Source: Dechloromonas aromatica (nom. nud.) (GTDB lineage: Bacteria; Pseudomonadota; Gammaproteobacteria; Burkholderiales; Rhodocyclaceae). Taken from it: a DNA stretch of 64,000 bases. Shown here piece after piece: positions 42,639-54,700 of the stretch. The position numbers and the translations under genes are program-made. Every line of letters starts with the position of its first letter. Position 1 is the stretch's first letter. Under the pieces are notes generated by a model. The model was not told where the DNA came from. It worked only from the letters and a program-made list of their open reading frames with translations, and did not search any database. The stretch is taken from positions 1-64,000 of the forward strand of contig JAFIHA010000055.1 in the NCBI GenBank assembly GCA_017848965.1, given 5' to 3'.

Positions 42639-43792
42639 ACTGGCTGCTCCCCGAATATATTGCCGACGCGCTGCCGTCCGAAGCGGCGCGTATCGAAACC
42701 CTGCGCCGCTCGCTGCTCGACCACTGCCGTCTCCGTGGCTTCGAGCATGTGATGCCGCCGCTGCTCGAATATCTCGAATCGCTGCTCACCGGTGCCGGTC
42801 AGGATCTAGACCTGCGCACCTTCAAGCTGGTCGACCAGCTTTCCGGGCGCACCCTAGGCGTGCGCGCCGACATGACGCCACAGGCGGCGCGCATCGACGC
42901 CCATCTGCTCAACCACCAGGGGGTCACCCGCCTGTGCTACTGCGGCAGCGTGCTGCACACTCTGCCGGCGAACATTTCGGCTGGCCGCGAGCAACTCCAG
43001 CTAGGTGCGGAAGTCTATGGCTACGCCGGCGTCGAGGCCGATCTTGAAATCGTCCGCCTGATGGCTTCCGCCTTCGAGCGGGCGCGTCTGCCGCTGGCGC
43101 GCATCGACCTCGGGCACGTCGGAATTTTCCGCGCGCTGGTCGAAGCGGCCGCGCTGACTGACGACGCTGAAGCCGAATTGCTGGCCCTGCTGCGCGACAA
43201 GGATGTGCCCGGCCTGGCAGCGGCGACGGCGCAACTGCCGTCGCCCTACCGCGAAGCGCTGCTCGCCTTGCCGACGCTCTATGGCGGCAGCGAGGTGCTC
43301 GACCGCGCCGCCGAAGTGCTGCCGGCGTCGCTGCCGGCCTTGCGCGCCGCGCTGGAGCAACTGCGCCACCTGATCGAGAGCGCGCCGGAACTGCCGTTCT
43401 CGATCGATCTCGGCGACCTGCATGGTTACCACTATCACAACGGCATCGTCTTTGCCGCCTACGTGCCGGGCTATCCGGCGGCGATCGCTCGTGGCGGCCG
43501 TTACGATGGCGTTGGCAAGGCTTTCGGTCGGGCCCGTCCGGCCACCGGCTTCTCGCTCGACCTGCGCGAACTGGCGCGACTGCTGCCGCCGGTCAAGCCA
43601 GCGGGAGGCATCCTGGCGCCGTATGCCGGCGCTGACCGCGTGCTGGCCGGACATATCGCCGCCTTGCGCGAGCGCGGCGAGATCGTCGTTGAACTGCTGC
43701 CGGGCGAAATCGCCTGCGAAGGTCCGCAATGCGACCGCAAGCTGGTGCTGGTCGGCGGACACTGGATTATCGAAGCTATACAAGAGGACTAG
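42635..43792 (+). CDS. hisZ: ATP phosphoribosyltransferase regulatory subunit HisZ
   Basis: A 385-residue paralogue of histidyl-tRNA synthetase lacking the anticodon-binding domain; the catalytic core keeps [15 protein letters not shown] and [12 protein letters not shown]. With the short form of HisG it forms the first enzyme of histidine synthesis. The position before purA is common in Betaproteobacteria. Four-base overlap with the DUF2065 gene; purA starts three bases after it. Confidence 0.93.
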   Translation: MNWLLPEYIADALPSEAARIETLRRSLLDHCRLRGFEHVMPPLLEYLESLLTGAGQDLDLRTFKLVDQLSGRTLGVRADMTPQAARIDAHLLNHQGVTRLCYCGSVLHTLPANISAGREQLQLGAEVYGYAGVEADLEIVRLMASAFERARLPLARIDLGHVGIFRALVEAAALTDDAEAELLALLRDKDVPGLAAATAQLPSPYREALLALPTLYGGSEVLDRAAEVLPASLPALRAALEQLRHLIESAPELPFSIDLGDLHGYHYHNGIVFAAYVPGYPAAIARGGRYDGVGKAFGRARPATGFSLDLRELARLLPPVKPAGGILAPYAGADRVLAGHIAALRERGEIVVELLPGEIACEGPQCDRKLVLVGGHWIIEAIQED

Positions 43793-43795
43793 AAA

Positions 43796-45103
<1,308 letters not shown>

Positions 45104-45125
45104 GACGGTAGCGCGCTGATACAGT

Positions 45126-45150
45126 AACGGGGCCGTTTGGCCCCGTTGTC
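45126..45150 (+). terminator. Intrinsic terminator of purA
   Basis: AACGGGGCC (45126-45134) pairs with GGCCCCGTT (45139-45147) around GTTT, followed by GTCGTTT. The T-tract is broken, so efficiency may be moderate. It may also serve the convergent - strand gene that ends at 45153. Confidence 0.65.
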
Positions 45151-45152
45151 GT

Positions 45153-45533
45153 TTAACGGGCCGGAACCGAAACCCAGCCTTCGGGGCAGGCGTTGGTATA
45201 GGGATAGTACTGGCCGGAAGAGCGGCAGTAATACCAGTTGCCGGCGGGCGGCGGGGAAACGATGTAGGCCGGTGGCGGGGCCGGCGGCGCTGCGCTGTTG
45301 ATTGCCGCACCAATGGCGATGGCGCCGAGGGTGACGACGGCGGCTGGAGCGATCCAGTCGTAATGGCGATGCCGGTACCGGGGGGGCGGCGGCGGTGCGT
45401 AGTGGTAATGCCTCTGGATGTGGCGTGGCCGGTAGTTGTCGTAATAGCCGTGATGATCCGGCCGGGCGTTGGCCTGACCGACCGCGCCGAGCGCCAGGGA
45501 AACGGCGATCAGGGTGCTGGCGATTGCTTTCAT
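45153..45533 (-). CDS. Small secreted protein with C-terminal YYC...CPEGW motif
   Basis: A 126-residue protein with a signal peptide (residues 1-23, ending GQANA), a His/Tyr/Arg/Pro-rich stretch (residues ~25-60), a hydrophobic segment at ~62-80 (APAAVVTLGAIAIGAAIN), and a C-terminal NWYYCRSSGQYYPYTNACPEGW motif of about 22 residues split here as WYYCRSSGQYYPY and ACPEGWVSVP. That motif recurs in many proteobacterial envelope proteins, as I recall; its two cysteines probably form a disulfide. Function unknown. ATG 45533 chosen from the signal peptide; an upstream frame to 45581 is rejected. Confidence 0.75.
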   Translation of the reverse strand: MKAIASTLIAVSLALGAVGQANARPDHHGYYDNYRPRHIQRHYHYAPPPPPRYRHRHYDWIAPAAVVTLGAIAIGAAINSAAPPAPPPAYIVSPPPAGNWYYCRSSGQYYPYTNACPEGWVSVPAR

Positions 45534-45674
45534 GATTGATCTCGCAGGGTGGTGTATGTGCTCAGGATAGCGAGCCGGCACCGCGCTTGCTGCAACCAGA
45601 TGTTAGTAATTGTTAAGCGCCCGCATTCCCTGTGCTGTGAGACAATGCGCGCCATGCAAAGAAAGCGTCCGGAA

Positions 45675-45706
45675 ATGAAAAAAGGCCTTGCCGAAGCAAG
45701 ACCTTT
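45675..45706 (-). terminator. Intrinsic terminator of tRNA-Leu
   Basis: On the - strand GGTCTTGC and GCAAGGCC (45696-45703 with 45684-45691) pair around the tetraloop TTCG and are followed by TTTTTTCAT, 13-40 bases past the tRNA 3' end. Confidence 0.85.
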
Positions 45707-45718
45707 CAACAAAATCGC

Positions 45719-45803
<85 letters not shown>

Positions 45804-45843
45804 ACAGGTGCGAAGAGCCGCCATTATAGGGAAGAGAAAACCG

Positions 45844-48075
45844 ATGTCAAGAAAAAAGATCAGCAAGATTCGCCGTGCCGACCCCTTCTACGAGCGCGAG
45901 GCACAGCGCTACGAATTTCCCCTGCCGTCGCGCGAGTACATCGCGCAGGTGCTGGCCGACGAGGGGCGGCCGCTGTCCTTCGATGAACTGTGCGGATTGC
46001 TCGACATCGCCAAGGATGAACGCGAGATGTTCCAACGCCGGCTTGGGGCGATGGAGCGCGAGGCGCAGCTGATGCGTAACCGCAAGGGCGACTACATCCT
46101 GCCCGAACGCGCTTCGCTGACCGCCGGGCGTATCCAGGGCCATCAGGACGGCTACGGCTTCCTGATCCCCGACGACGGTAGCGCCGACATCTTCCTCGAC
46201 CAGCGCCAGATGGGCAAGGTGCTGCACGGCGATCGCGCTCTGGTCCGGGTCACCGGCCTTGATCGCAAGGGGCGCCCGGAAGGCAGCATCGTCGAGGTCA
46301 CCGAACGCGCCAACAGCCGGGTCGTCGGCCGCGTCTTCGTCGAGCACGGTGTCGTCTTCGTCGTTCCGGAAAACAAGCGCATCGCCCAGGACATCCTGGT
46401 GCCGCCGGAAAAGAAGAGCAAGCTCAAGGCGCAGTCCGGCCAGGTGGTGATGGTCGAGATCATCGAGCAGCCGAGCAAGCATTCGCAGCCGATCGGGCGC
46501 ATCGTCGAGGTGCTGGGCAATTACGCCGATCCGGGAATGGAGATCGAGATTGCGCTGCGCAAGCACGATCTGCCCTTCGAATTCCCGAAGGCAGCGCTCG
46601 AGGAAAACAAGAAGATGCCCGACAAGGTGCGCAAGACCGACCTCAAGGGGCGCGAGGACTTGCGTGAATTGCCGCTGGTGACGATCGATGGCGAGACGGC
46701 GCGCGATTTCGACGACGCGGTTTTTTGCGAGAAGCTGGGGCGCGGTTGGCGGCTGGTCGTCGCCATCGCCGACGTTTCGCATTACGTGCAGCCGGGCATG
46801 GCGCTCGACCGCGAAGCGCTGGCGCGCGGCAACTCCGTCTATTTCCCGCGCCGCGTCATCCCGATGCTGCCGGAAAAGCTGTCCAATGGCATCTGTTCGC
46901 TGAATCCGGACGTCGAACGGCTGGCGATGGTTTGCGACGTGGCGATCAGCGCCGCCGGCAAGATCGGCAAATACCGCTTCTATCCGGCGGTCTTCCGTTC
47001 GCACGCGCGGCTGACCTACAACCAGGTCTGGTCCTGGCTGAGTGGCGAGAAAACGCCGGAAACCGAGGCGCAGCGCAACGTTTTGCCGCAGGTGCAGAAC
47101 CTCTACAAGCTCTACCAGGCGCTGCACAAGGCGCGCGGCCAGCGCGGGGCGATCGATTTCGAGACCACCGAGACGATGATGCTGTTCAACGACCAGGGCA
47201 AGATCGAGAACATCGTGCCGGTGGTGCGCAACGATGCCCACCGCATCATCGAGGAATGCATGCTGGCGGCCAACGTCTGCGCCTCGGATTTCCTGGCCCA
47301 GCACAAGCAGACCTGTCTCTACCGCATCCACGAGGCACCGTCCGAGGAAAAACTGAGGAATCTGCGCAGCTTCCTCGGCGAATTCGGTCTCACCCTGGGT
47401 GGCGGGGACGATCCGCGGGCCAAGGATTACGCGCTGCTGCTCGAGAAGATCAAGCCGCGGCCGGATTTCCAGCTACTGCAGACAGTGATGCTGCGTTCGC
47501 TGAAGCAGGCGATGTACAGTCCCGACAATGTCGGCCATTTCGGTCTCGCTTACGAGCATTACACCCATTTCACCTCGCCCATCCGGCGCTATCCGGACCT
47601 GCTCGTCCACCGGGCGATCAAGGCTGTGCTCAGCGGCGGCAAATACGAACCCGGCCAGGCCTGGGACGAGATTGGCCTGCAGTGCTCGGCGACCGAGCGG
47701 CGTGCCGACGAGGCGACGCGCGATGTCGAGAACTGGCTGAAGACCTTCTTCATGAAGGAGAGGATCGGCGAAGTCTTCGACGGCACGATCTCGGCGGTCA
47801 CCGCCTTCGGCATCTTCGTGGCGCTCGACCAGGTCTATGTCGAGGGCTTGGTGCATGTCTCGGAGCTGGGGCAGGACTATTTCCAGTTCGACAACGTCAA
47901 GCACCAGATGCTCGGCGAGCGTACCGGTGAGCGCTTCCGGCTCGGCGACCGGGTACGCGTCAAGCTGGTGCGTGCCGACCTCGAGTCGAACAAGATTGAT
48001 TTCGTGCTGGTCCGCGAGGAGCGGGCAGTGGCTGCCGGCAGCAAGGGCAAGCGCAACATGGCACGCAAGCGCTGA
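45844..48075 (+). CDS. rnr: Ribonuclease R
   Basis: A 743-residue 3'-5' exoribonuclease of the RNB family. The N-terminal helix-turn-helix (YIAQVLADEGRPLSFDELC), cold-shock domains, catalytic RNB domain (IDGETARDFDDAV with the conserved acidic residues; HFTSPIRRYPDL) and a C-terminal S1 domain (GEVFDGTISAVTAFGIFV) are in family order, with a short basic tail. ATG 45844 begins MSRKKISKIRRADP; the upstream frame crosses the tRNA and is rejected. rlmB follows after the hemerythrin gene; rnr-rlmB is a widely conserved pair, here interrupted. Confidence 0.96.
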   Translation: MSRKKISKIRRADPFYEREAQRYEFPLPSREYIAQVLADEGRPLSFDELCGLLDIAKDEREMFQRRLGAMEREAQLMRNRKGDYILPERASLTAGRIQGHQDGYGFLIPDDGSADIFLDQRQMGKVLHGDRALVRVTGLDRKGRPEGSIVEVTERANSRVVGRVFVEHGVVFVVPENKRIAQDILVPPEKKSKLKAQSGQVVMVEIIEQPSKHSQPIGRIVEVLGNYADPGMEIEIALRKHDLPFEFPKAALEENKKMPDKVRKTDLKGREDLRELPLVTIDGETARDFDDAVFCEKLGRGWRLVVAIADVSHYVQPGMALDREALARGNSVYFPRRVIPMLPEKLSNGICSLNPDVERLAMVCDVAISAAGKIGKYRFYPAVFRSHARLTYNQVWSWLSGEKTPETEAQRNVLPQVQNLYKLYQALHKARGQRGAIDFETTETMMLFNDQGKIENIVPVVRNDAHRIIEECMLAANVCASDFLAQHKQTCLYRIHEAPSEEKLRNLRSFLGEFGLTLGGGDDPRAKDYALLLEKIKPRPDFQLLQTVMLRSLKQAMYSPDNVGHFGLAYEHYTHFTSPIRRYPDLLVHRAIKAVLSGGKYEPGQAWDEIGLQCSATERRADEATRDVENWLKTFFMKERIGEVFDGTISAVTAFGIFVALDQVYVEGLVHVSELGQDYFQFDNVKHQMLGERTGERFRLGDRVRVKLVRADLESNKIDFVLVREERAVAAGSKGKRNMARKR

Positions 48076-48135
48076 ATCGCCTCCGGTCCCCGGCCTGGTT
48101 TAGAATGAATGCTCGGGGAATCGCCAGGAATAAGG

Positions 48136-48663
48136 ATGATGGGGGAAACAAGCGTGCTCGCCATGCGGCTCGGGATCGATCCGCTCGCAGGCGAACTGCC
48201 GGCTTCGTTGGAAACAGGGCATGTCAGGATTGATCGCGACCATCGCCAGTTGCTGGCGATGCTCGGCGAGTTGCGGCGCATCTGCCGCGATCCGGGTGGC
48301 TTGCCGGACTGCGCGACATGTTCGGCAGATCAGCAGTTGGCCTGCGAGGGAAGATTGATCGTGCTGCTCGGAGATTTGTTCTCCTGCATACTCGAACATT
48401 TCGCCGGCGAGGAACTGCTGATGCGCGACGCGCAGATGCAGCTCGCCGAAGGCGAGCACTACGCGGCGCACATCGAGGATCACGCGGCAATCGCCCAGAA
48501 GGTTCAGGAACTGGTCGCCCGTCTCGACATCGTGCATACGGTGGAGCGCATTCGCGAGCTGGATGGCTTGCTGGCCCGTTGGGTTGCCAATCACATCGAA
48601 ATGCACGACGACCTGCTGGTTCGCTGGCTGGCGAAGCGCGGCATTCCGGGGGCTGCGGTATGA
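48136..48663 (+). CDS. Bacteriohemerythrin with four-cysteine insert
   Basis: A 175-residue hemerythrin-like protein. Diiron ligands are visible in order: IDRDHRQL (His36), CILEHFAGEE (His, Glu), HIEDH (His) and NHIEMHDD (His, Asp). Between helices A and B there is an insert with Cys50, Cys59, Cys62 and Cys70 (CRDPGGLPDCATC then ADQQLAC) that a standard ~130-residue bacteriohemerythrin lacks as far as I recall. Possible roles are oxygen binding or redox/metal sensing. ATG 48136 (followed directly by another ATG at 48139) is preceded by AGGAATAAGG; a start at 48109 lacks such a site. It sits between rnr and rlmB. Confidence 0.85.
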   Translation: MMGETSVLAMRLGIDPLAGELPASLETGHVRIDRDHRQLLAMLGELRRICRDPGGLPDCATCSADQQLACEGRLIVLLGDLFSCILEHFAGEELLMRDAQMQLAEGEHYAAHIEDHAAIAQKVQELVARLDIVHTVERIRELDGLLARWVANHIEMHDDLLVRWLAKRGIPGAAV

Positions 48664-48708
48664 AGGTGGGCGGGGTAAAATGCGCCTCCCTGTCTGTTCG
48701 AGTTGCCC

Positions 48709-49440
48709 ATGTCTTCCCGCCTGATCTACGGCTTTCATGCCATCACCGCCAAGCTGCGCCAGGACCCCGAATCCCTGCGTGAAATCCTGATCGACGGCGA
48801 CCGCCAGGATGCGCGCGCCCGCGATCTGCTGCGCCACGCCGAACTGCAGGGGGTCCGTGTCATTCTTGCCGACGGCAAGCGGCTCGACGATCTGGCCGGC
48901 GGTGGCCGGCACCAGGGGGTGGTTGCCCGTCTCGACGGCGAGCGCAAGGCGGCCCACCTCGACGACGTACTCGATACGCTGGAGGAGCCGGCTTTTCTGC
49001 TCGTCCTCGATGGCGTCACCGATCCGCGCAATCTCGGCGCCTGCCTGCGCGTCGCCGACGCCGCCGGCGTCCATGCGGTGATCGCGCCGAAGGATCGCTC
49101 CGCCGGCCTCAACGACGTCGCCATCAAGACCGCCTGTGGCGCCGCCGAGAGCGTACCCTACGTGATGGTTACCAACCTGGCGCGGACGCTGCGCGAACTC
49201 AAGGAACGCGAAATCTGGGTGGTCGGTACCGCTGGCGAAGCCGCGCAGGACCTTTACGCCGCCGAGTGGCCGCAGGCCACAGCCTGGGTGATGGGCGCCG
49301 AAGGCGAGGGCATGCGCCGTCTGACCCGGGAAAACTGCGACCAGCTGGTCAGCATTCCGATGCACGGCAGCGTCGACAGTCTCAACGTTTCGGTCGCCGC
49401 CGGCGTCTGCCTGTTCGAAGCGCGGCGCCGCCGCGGTTGA
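48709..49440 (+). CDS. rlmB: 23S rRNA (guanosine-2'-O)-methyltransferase RlmB
   Basis: A 243-residue SPOUT methyltransferase modifying G2251 of 23S rRNA. An N-terminal L30e-like substrate-binding domain ([14 protein letters not shown]) precedes the trefoil-knot domain with [33 protein letters not shown] and [21 protein letters not shown] 48709 gives the standard length. The DMT permease starts five bases after its stop codon. Confidence 0.96.
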   Translation: MSSRLIYGFHAITAKLRQDPESLREILIDGDRQDARARDLLRHAELQGVRVILADGKRLDDLAGGGRHQGVVARLDGERKAAHLDDVLDTLEEPAFLLVLDGVTDPRNLGACLRVADAAGVHAVIAPKDRSAGLNDVAIKTACGAAESVPYVMVTNLARTLRELKEREIWVVGTAGEAAQDLYAAEWPQATAWVMGAEGEGMRRLTRENCDQLVSIPMHGSVDSLNVSVAAGVCLFEARRRRG

Positions 49441-49444
49441 GTTG

Positions 49445-50347
49445 ATGTCGCATCGTCGCGCGGTCTGGCTGATGGTGCTGGTGACGCTCCTGTGGAGCAT
49501 CGCCGGCGTCGTCGCGCGCCACCTTGAGGTGGCTGCCGGCTTCGAAGTCAATTTCTGGCGCAGCGCCTTCAATGCGCTGGCGCTGCTCGCCGCGCTGCGC
49601 TGGCTGCGCGGCGCTGCCGTCTGGTCGGCGCTACGCCAGGCGCCGCGCGTGGTCTGGGTGTCCGGGGTGTGCTGGGCGGTGATGTTCACCGCCTTCATGC
49701 TGGCGATCACGCTGACCACGGTGGCGATGGTGCTGGTGACGATGGCGATCGGGCCGATGGTCACCGCGCTGTTCGCCCGCATCTTCCTGAAGCAGCGCCT
49801 GCCGGCGCGGACCTGGGCGGCGATCGTTGTCGCCGCGCTCGGCATTGCCTGGATGTTCGGCGGCGGTGCCGGCGACGGCAGTCTGTTCGGGGCGCTGGTT
49901 GCCTGCGCGGTGCCGGTGGCGGCGGCGGTCAACTGGACGCTGCTGCAGAAGATCGGTCGGGCCACGGAAGAAGGTCCGGACATGCTGCTGGCGGTGCTGA
50001 TCGGTGCGCTGTTATCGGCTTTGTGTACCTTGCCGCTGGCCTGGCCCTGGCAGGCGACGGCGCACGACCTTGGCCTGCTGGCCTTGCTCGGCGTCGTTCA
50101 ACTGGCGATTCCCTGCCTGCTCGTGGTGACCCTGGCGCGCGTCCTGCCGGCGCCGGAAGTGGCCTTGCTGGCCTTGCTCGAAGTGATTTTCGGTGTTGCC
50201 TGGGCCTGGCTGTGGGCGGGCGAGACGCCGTCGACCAGCGTGCTGGTCGGCGGTGCGCTGGTGCTGGCGGCGCTGGTCGGCAACGAGGCACTGGCGATGC
50301 GCCGGCGCCATGCGGACGGCGTCGCCGCCGTCCGTTCCCAAGTCTGA
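49445..50347 (+). CDS. EamA/DMT-family permease
   Basis: A 300-residue protein with ten predicted membrane helices arranged as two EamA halves (residues ~5-140 and ~150-285), the drug/metabolite transporter fold. The first half has LWSIAGVVARHLE and the second FGVAWAWLWAGETPS. Substrate unknown. ATG 49445 is used instead of the TTG three bases earlier; it closely follows rlmB. It converges with the efflux outer-membrane gene. Confidence 0.85.
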   Translation: MSHRRAVWLMVLVTLLWSIAGVVARHLEVAAGFEVNFWRSAFNALALLAALRWLRGAAVWSALRQAPRVVWVSGVCWAVMFTAFMLAITLTTVAMVLVTMAIGPMVTALFARIFLKQRLPARTWAAIVVAALGIAWMFGGGAGDGSLFGALVACAVPVAAAVNWTLLQKIGRATEEGPDMLLAVLIGALLSALCTLPLAWPWQATAHDLGLLALLGVVQLAIPCLLVVTLARVLPAPEVALLALLEVIFGVAWAWLWAGETPSTSVLVGGALVLAALVGNEALAMRRRHADGVAAVRSQV

Positions 50348-50348
50348 A

Positions 50349-51773
50349 TCAGCCGGCGATCGGTTTCCAGCCGCCGCCAAGTGCCTTGAACAACTCCACC
50401 GCCGCGTTGAGGCGGGCCTGGCGGGTGCTGATCGCCGCCAGTTGCGCGTCGTTGGCGCTACGCTGGGCATCGAGCACTTCCAGGAAGCCCGAATAGCCGG
50501 CGTCGTAGCGTACCTTGGCCAGGTCGTGCGCCTTTTGCGCGTTATCGACGCGTTGCTGCTGGGCGCTTTCGGCGGTGCCGTTCTCGCGCAGGTTGACCAG
50601 CGCGTCGCGCACTTCCTTGTAGGCCGTCTCCAGCGTCTTCTGCCAGGCGATCAGCGATTGCTCGTTGAGCGCCTTGGCCTGGTCGACGCGCGCCGTCGTC
50701 TTGCCGAAATCGAAGATCGGCATCAGCAGAGAAAGGCCGCCGGTCCACGTGCTGGCGCCGCTGGAGAAGAGGTCGGAGAGGGTCTTGCTCTCGCTACCGA
50801 GGGCGCCGGTCAGCGTGAACTTCGGGTAGTAGCCGGCCTTGGCGACGCCGATGTTGGCGTTGGCGGCGACCAGTTGCTGTTCGGCCTGCCGGACGTCCGG
50901 GCGTGCCTCGATCAGGTCGGCCGGCAGGCCGGCCGGCGGTTGCGGTGGCAGCGGCAAGTGCTTGAGGTCGCCGGCGGCGATCTGCAGGTCCGGCTTGCCG
51001 GTGAGCAGCGCCAGTTGATGTTCGGCCAGCGCCCGCGCCCGGCGCAGGTCGGCCAGTTGCGCCTGCAGCGTGGCGACGGCGCCGTCGGCCTGGTACTGGT
51101 CGAGCGGCGAGACGAGACCGGCAGCGACCCGGGTCTTCACCAGCTTGGCGCTTTCCTCGCGGCTTTGCAGGGATTCGGCGGTGATTGCCAGCTGCGCGTC
51201 GAGGGCGCGCAGATTGAGGTAGTTGCCGGCGACCAGCCCGGCGACCGAGAGGCGGATGGCATCACGGCCGTAGCGGCTGGCCAGCAGGTTGGCGCGCGCT
51301 GCTTCGTTGCTGCGGCGGACGCGGCCCCAGATGTCGAGTTCGTAGGAGAGGCTGAGGCCGGCGCTGCGCGCGCGCAGGATGTCCGGCGAATTGGCGTTCC
51401 AGGTGGCGGTCTTCTCGCTCAGTTTGCTGTTGCTGCCGGCGCCCTGCGCGTTGATTTCCGGGAACAGCGAGGCGCCGGCTTCGCGGGCAGCGGCGTCGGC
51501 CTGTTCGACGCGAGCGACGGCACTGCGCAGGTCGGCGTTGCCCTGCAAGGCTTGATCGACCAGTTCGTTCAGGGTGGCGTCGTTGAACAGCGTCCACCAG
51601 CGCTCATTGACGGCGGGATTGGCGGCGGGCGCTGCGGCGACGGCGGTCGGCGCTTCCTTGAAGGCGGCCGGCAGCCAGTTGGCCGGGCGCAGGTAGTCCG
51701 GGCCGACGGCGCAGCCGGAGAGCAGCACGGCCAGCGCCAGCGGGGTCAGGCGGAATACGGAGCGGGACATCAT
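50349..51773 (-). CDS. RND efflux outer-membrane lipoprotein (NodT/OprM-type)
   Basis: A 474-residue outer-membrane factor with lipobox LLSGC (Cys21), then two TolC-type repeats of long helices and strands (ARVEQADAAAREAGASLFPEINAQ; ANIGVAKAGYYPKFTLTGALG). It forms the outer channel of the tripartite pump. The start overlaps the permease stop by four bases (ATGATG gives two possible starts, 51773 and 51770). Confidence 0.93.
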   Translation of the reverse strand: MMSRSVFRLTPLALAVLLSGCAVGPDYLRPANWLPAAFKEAPTAVAAAPAANPAVNERWWTLFNDATLNELVDQALQGNADLRSAVARVEQADAAAREAGASLFPEINAQGAGSNSKLSEKTATWNANSPDILRARSAGLSLSYELDIWGRVRRSNEAARANLLASRYGRDAIRLSVAGLVAGNYLNLRALDAQLAITAESLQSREESAKLVKTRVAAGLVSPLDQYQADGAVATLQAQLADLRRARALAEHQLALLTGKPDLQIAAGDLKHLPLPPQPPAGLPADLIEARPDVRQAEQQLVAANANIGVAKAGYYPKFTLTGALGSESKTLSDLFSSGASTWTGGLSLLMPIFDFGKTTARVDQAKALNEQSLIAWQKTLETAYKEVRDALVNLRENGTAESAQQQRVDNAQKAHDLAKVRYDAGYSGFLEVLDAQRSANDAQLAAISTRQARLNAAVELFKALGGGWKPIAG

Positions 51774-54700
51774 GCTTTCTCCTCTTCGACGTCGAGATGC
51801 CTCGGATCGATCTGTTTGCCGCGCTCCAGCCATTTGAAGAAGAGCGGGATGAAAATGGTGGCGATGAAGGTCGCCGCGATCATGCCGCCGAAGACGCCGG
51901 TACCCATCGACTGGCGGGCGGCAGCGCCGGCGCCGGTGGCCTTGACCAGCGGGAAGACGCCGAGCACGAAGGCGAGCGAGGTCATGATGATCGGCCGCAG
52001 GCGCAGGCGGGCGGCCTCGACCGCCGCTTCGGCGACGCTCATGCCCTCGGCGTACTTCTGGGCGGCGAACTCGACGATCAGGATGGCGTTCTTCGAGGCG
52101 AGGCCGATCAGCACCACCAGACCGATCTGGAAGTAGATGTCGTTCGGCATGCCGCGCAGCCAGATTGCCGTCAGCGCCCCCATCAGCGCGAAGGGCACGG
52201 CCATGACGACGGCCACCGGCAGCGACCACTTTTCGTACTGGGCGGCGAGGATCAGGAAGACCATGATGATGGCGAAGCCGAAAGCCTGCAGCGACGAGCC
52301 GGAGGTCTGCTTTTCCTGGAAGGCCTGGCCGGTCCAGGAAATCGCATAGCCCTCGGGCAATGTTGCCTCGGCCACTTCCTCGACGATGCGGATGGCGTCG
52401 CCGGAGCTGATGCCGGGCTTCGAATCGCCCATCACCTTGGCGGCGACGAAACCGTTGAAGCGCTCGACCTGTTCCGGACCGATCACGCTCTTGACGGTGC
52501 TGATCGCCGACAGCGGAATCATCTTGCCGCTGCTCGTGCTCTTCACGTAGACCTTGCCGATGTCGTCCGGCTTCATCCGGTAGTTGGCCTCGGCCTGCAA
52601 CTGCACGCGATAGACGCGGCCGGCCTTGTTGAAGTCATTGACGTAGAGGGCGCCCATCGTGCTTTGCAGCGTCGAATAGACGTCGGCCAGCGGAATGCCC
52701 AGGGCGAGCGCCTTCGGCTCGTCGACCTCGACGAAGATCTGCGGCACGGTCGGCCGGAAGAAAGTCGAGATACGGGTGAATTCCGGATGCTTCTGCAACT
52801 CGCCCATGAAGCTCTGGACCACTTCGTGCAGCTTCTTGGCGTCGCCGTCCACGCGGTTCTGGACATAGACCTCGAAGCCGCCGGCGGTGCCGAGGCCCAT
52901 GATCGGCGGCGGGTTGAAGACCAGACCCATGCCGTCCGGCTGCATCATGCCGATGCCCATGAACTTGCCGGCCAGGTCCTGCGCCTTGCCCTGGCGTTCC
53001 GACCAGTCCTTGAGCGGAATGAACATGGTGCCGGCGTTCGGCTTGTTGCCGCCGCCGATCAGGTCGAAGCCGGAAACGACGAAGGTGTGCTTGACCGCTT
53101 CGTCCTTGGCGATCATCGAGCGCATCCGCTCGCCGGTATCCTGGGTCCGCTTGAGCGTCGCCGCATCCGGCAGCATCAGCGCCGAGATCAGGTAGCCCTG
53201 GTCTTCGGCCGGCACGAAGCTGCCCGGGATGATGCGGAAGAAGAAGCCGGTGACGGCAATCACTCCGACGAAGACGAGCGAGCCGACGATGCCGTGCTTG
53301 AGCGTGAAGCTGACGGTGCGGGTGTAGTTGTTGGTGAGGCGCTCGAACAGGCGGTTGAACGGCGCGAACAGCTTGCTCTCGGTATGTTGCGCCTTGAGCA
53401 GGATGGCGCACAGGGCCGGCGTCAGGGTCAGCGCAACGATGCCGGAGAGCACCACGGCGACGGCGACGGTGACGGCGAACTGCTTGTAGAGCTGGCCAGC
53501 GATGCCGCCAAGGAAGGCGACCGGGATGAACACCGCGCACAACACCAGGACGATCGCCACCAGGGCGCCGGAAACCTCGCTCATGGCCTTGATCGCCGCC
53601 TGACGGGGCGACAGCTTTTCCTCGGCCATCAGGCGCTCGACGTTTTCCAGGACGACGATCGCGTCATCGACGACGATACCGATCGCCAGCACCATCGCGA
53701 ACAGCGTCAGCGTGTTGATCGAGAAACCGAACAGCCAGAGGCCGGCGAAGGTGCCGATCAGGGAGATCGGCACGGCGACCATCGGGATCAGCGTCGCCCG
53801 CCAGCTCTGCAGGAAGATGTACACCACGGCGATGACCAGCAGCGCCGCTTCGACCAGGGTCTTGACCACTTCGTTGATCGACGCCGAGACGAAACGGGTG
53901 GTGTCGAAGGGAATGACATAGCTCATGCCCTCGGGGAATTTCTTCTGCAGCGTGTCCATCTTCTCGGTGACGCGCTTGGCGACGTCGAGCGCGTTGGCGC
54001 CGGTCTGCAGGAAAACGCCCATGGCGATGGTCGGCTTGCCGTCCAGGGTCACGCTCTGGTCGTAGCTGTAGGCGCCGAGTTCGATGCGCGCGACGTCGCG
54101 CAGGCGCAGCACGCCGCCCGGGCCGCTGGCGCGGATGACGATGTTGCCGAACTCTTCCGGCGTCAGCAGGCGGCCCTTGGCGGTCACCGTATAGACCAGT
54201 TGCTGGTCGCTCGGCGCCGGTTCCTGGCCGATCTTGCCAGCCGCGTTCTGGGCGTTCTGGGCCTTGATCGCGTTCGAAATGTCGGCGGTGGTCAGCCCCA
54301 GTTGCGCCATGCGGTCGGGCTTGAGCCAGATGCGCATCGAATAGTCCTGAGCACCGAAGATGGTGACATCGCCGACGCCGGGAACGCGCTTCAGTTCATC
54401 GACGATGTTCAGGCTGGCGTAGTTGGACAGGAACAGGGTGTTGTACTTGCCCGATTCGGAATCGAGGGCGATCACCTGCAGGATGTCGTTCGAACGTTTC
54501 TGGACGATCACGCCGTTGCGCCGGACTTCTTCCGGCAGGCGCGATTCGGCCGCCTTGACCCGGTTGTTGACGTTGACCGCGGCGTCGTCGACATCGGTGC
54601 CGACGTCGAAGGTGGCGGTGATGCTGATGCTGCCGTTGGCCGAGGCCGACGAGGTGAAGTAGGCGAGGTGCTCGACCCCGTTCAACTGTTCCTCGATCGG

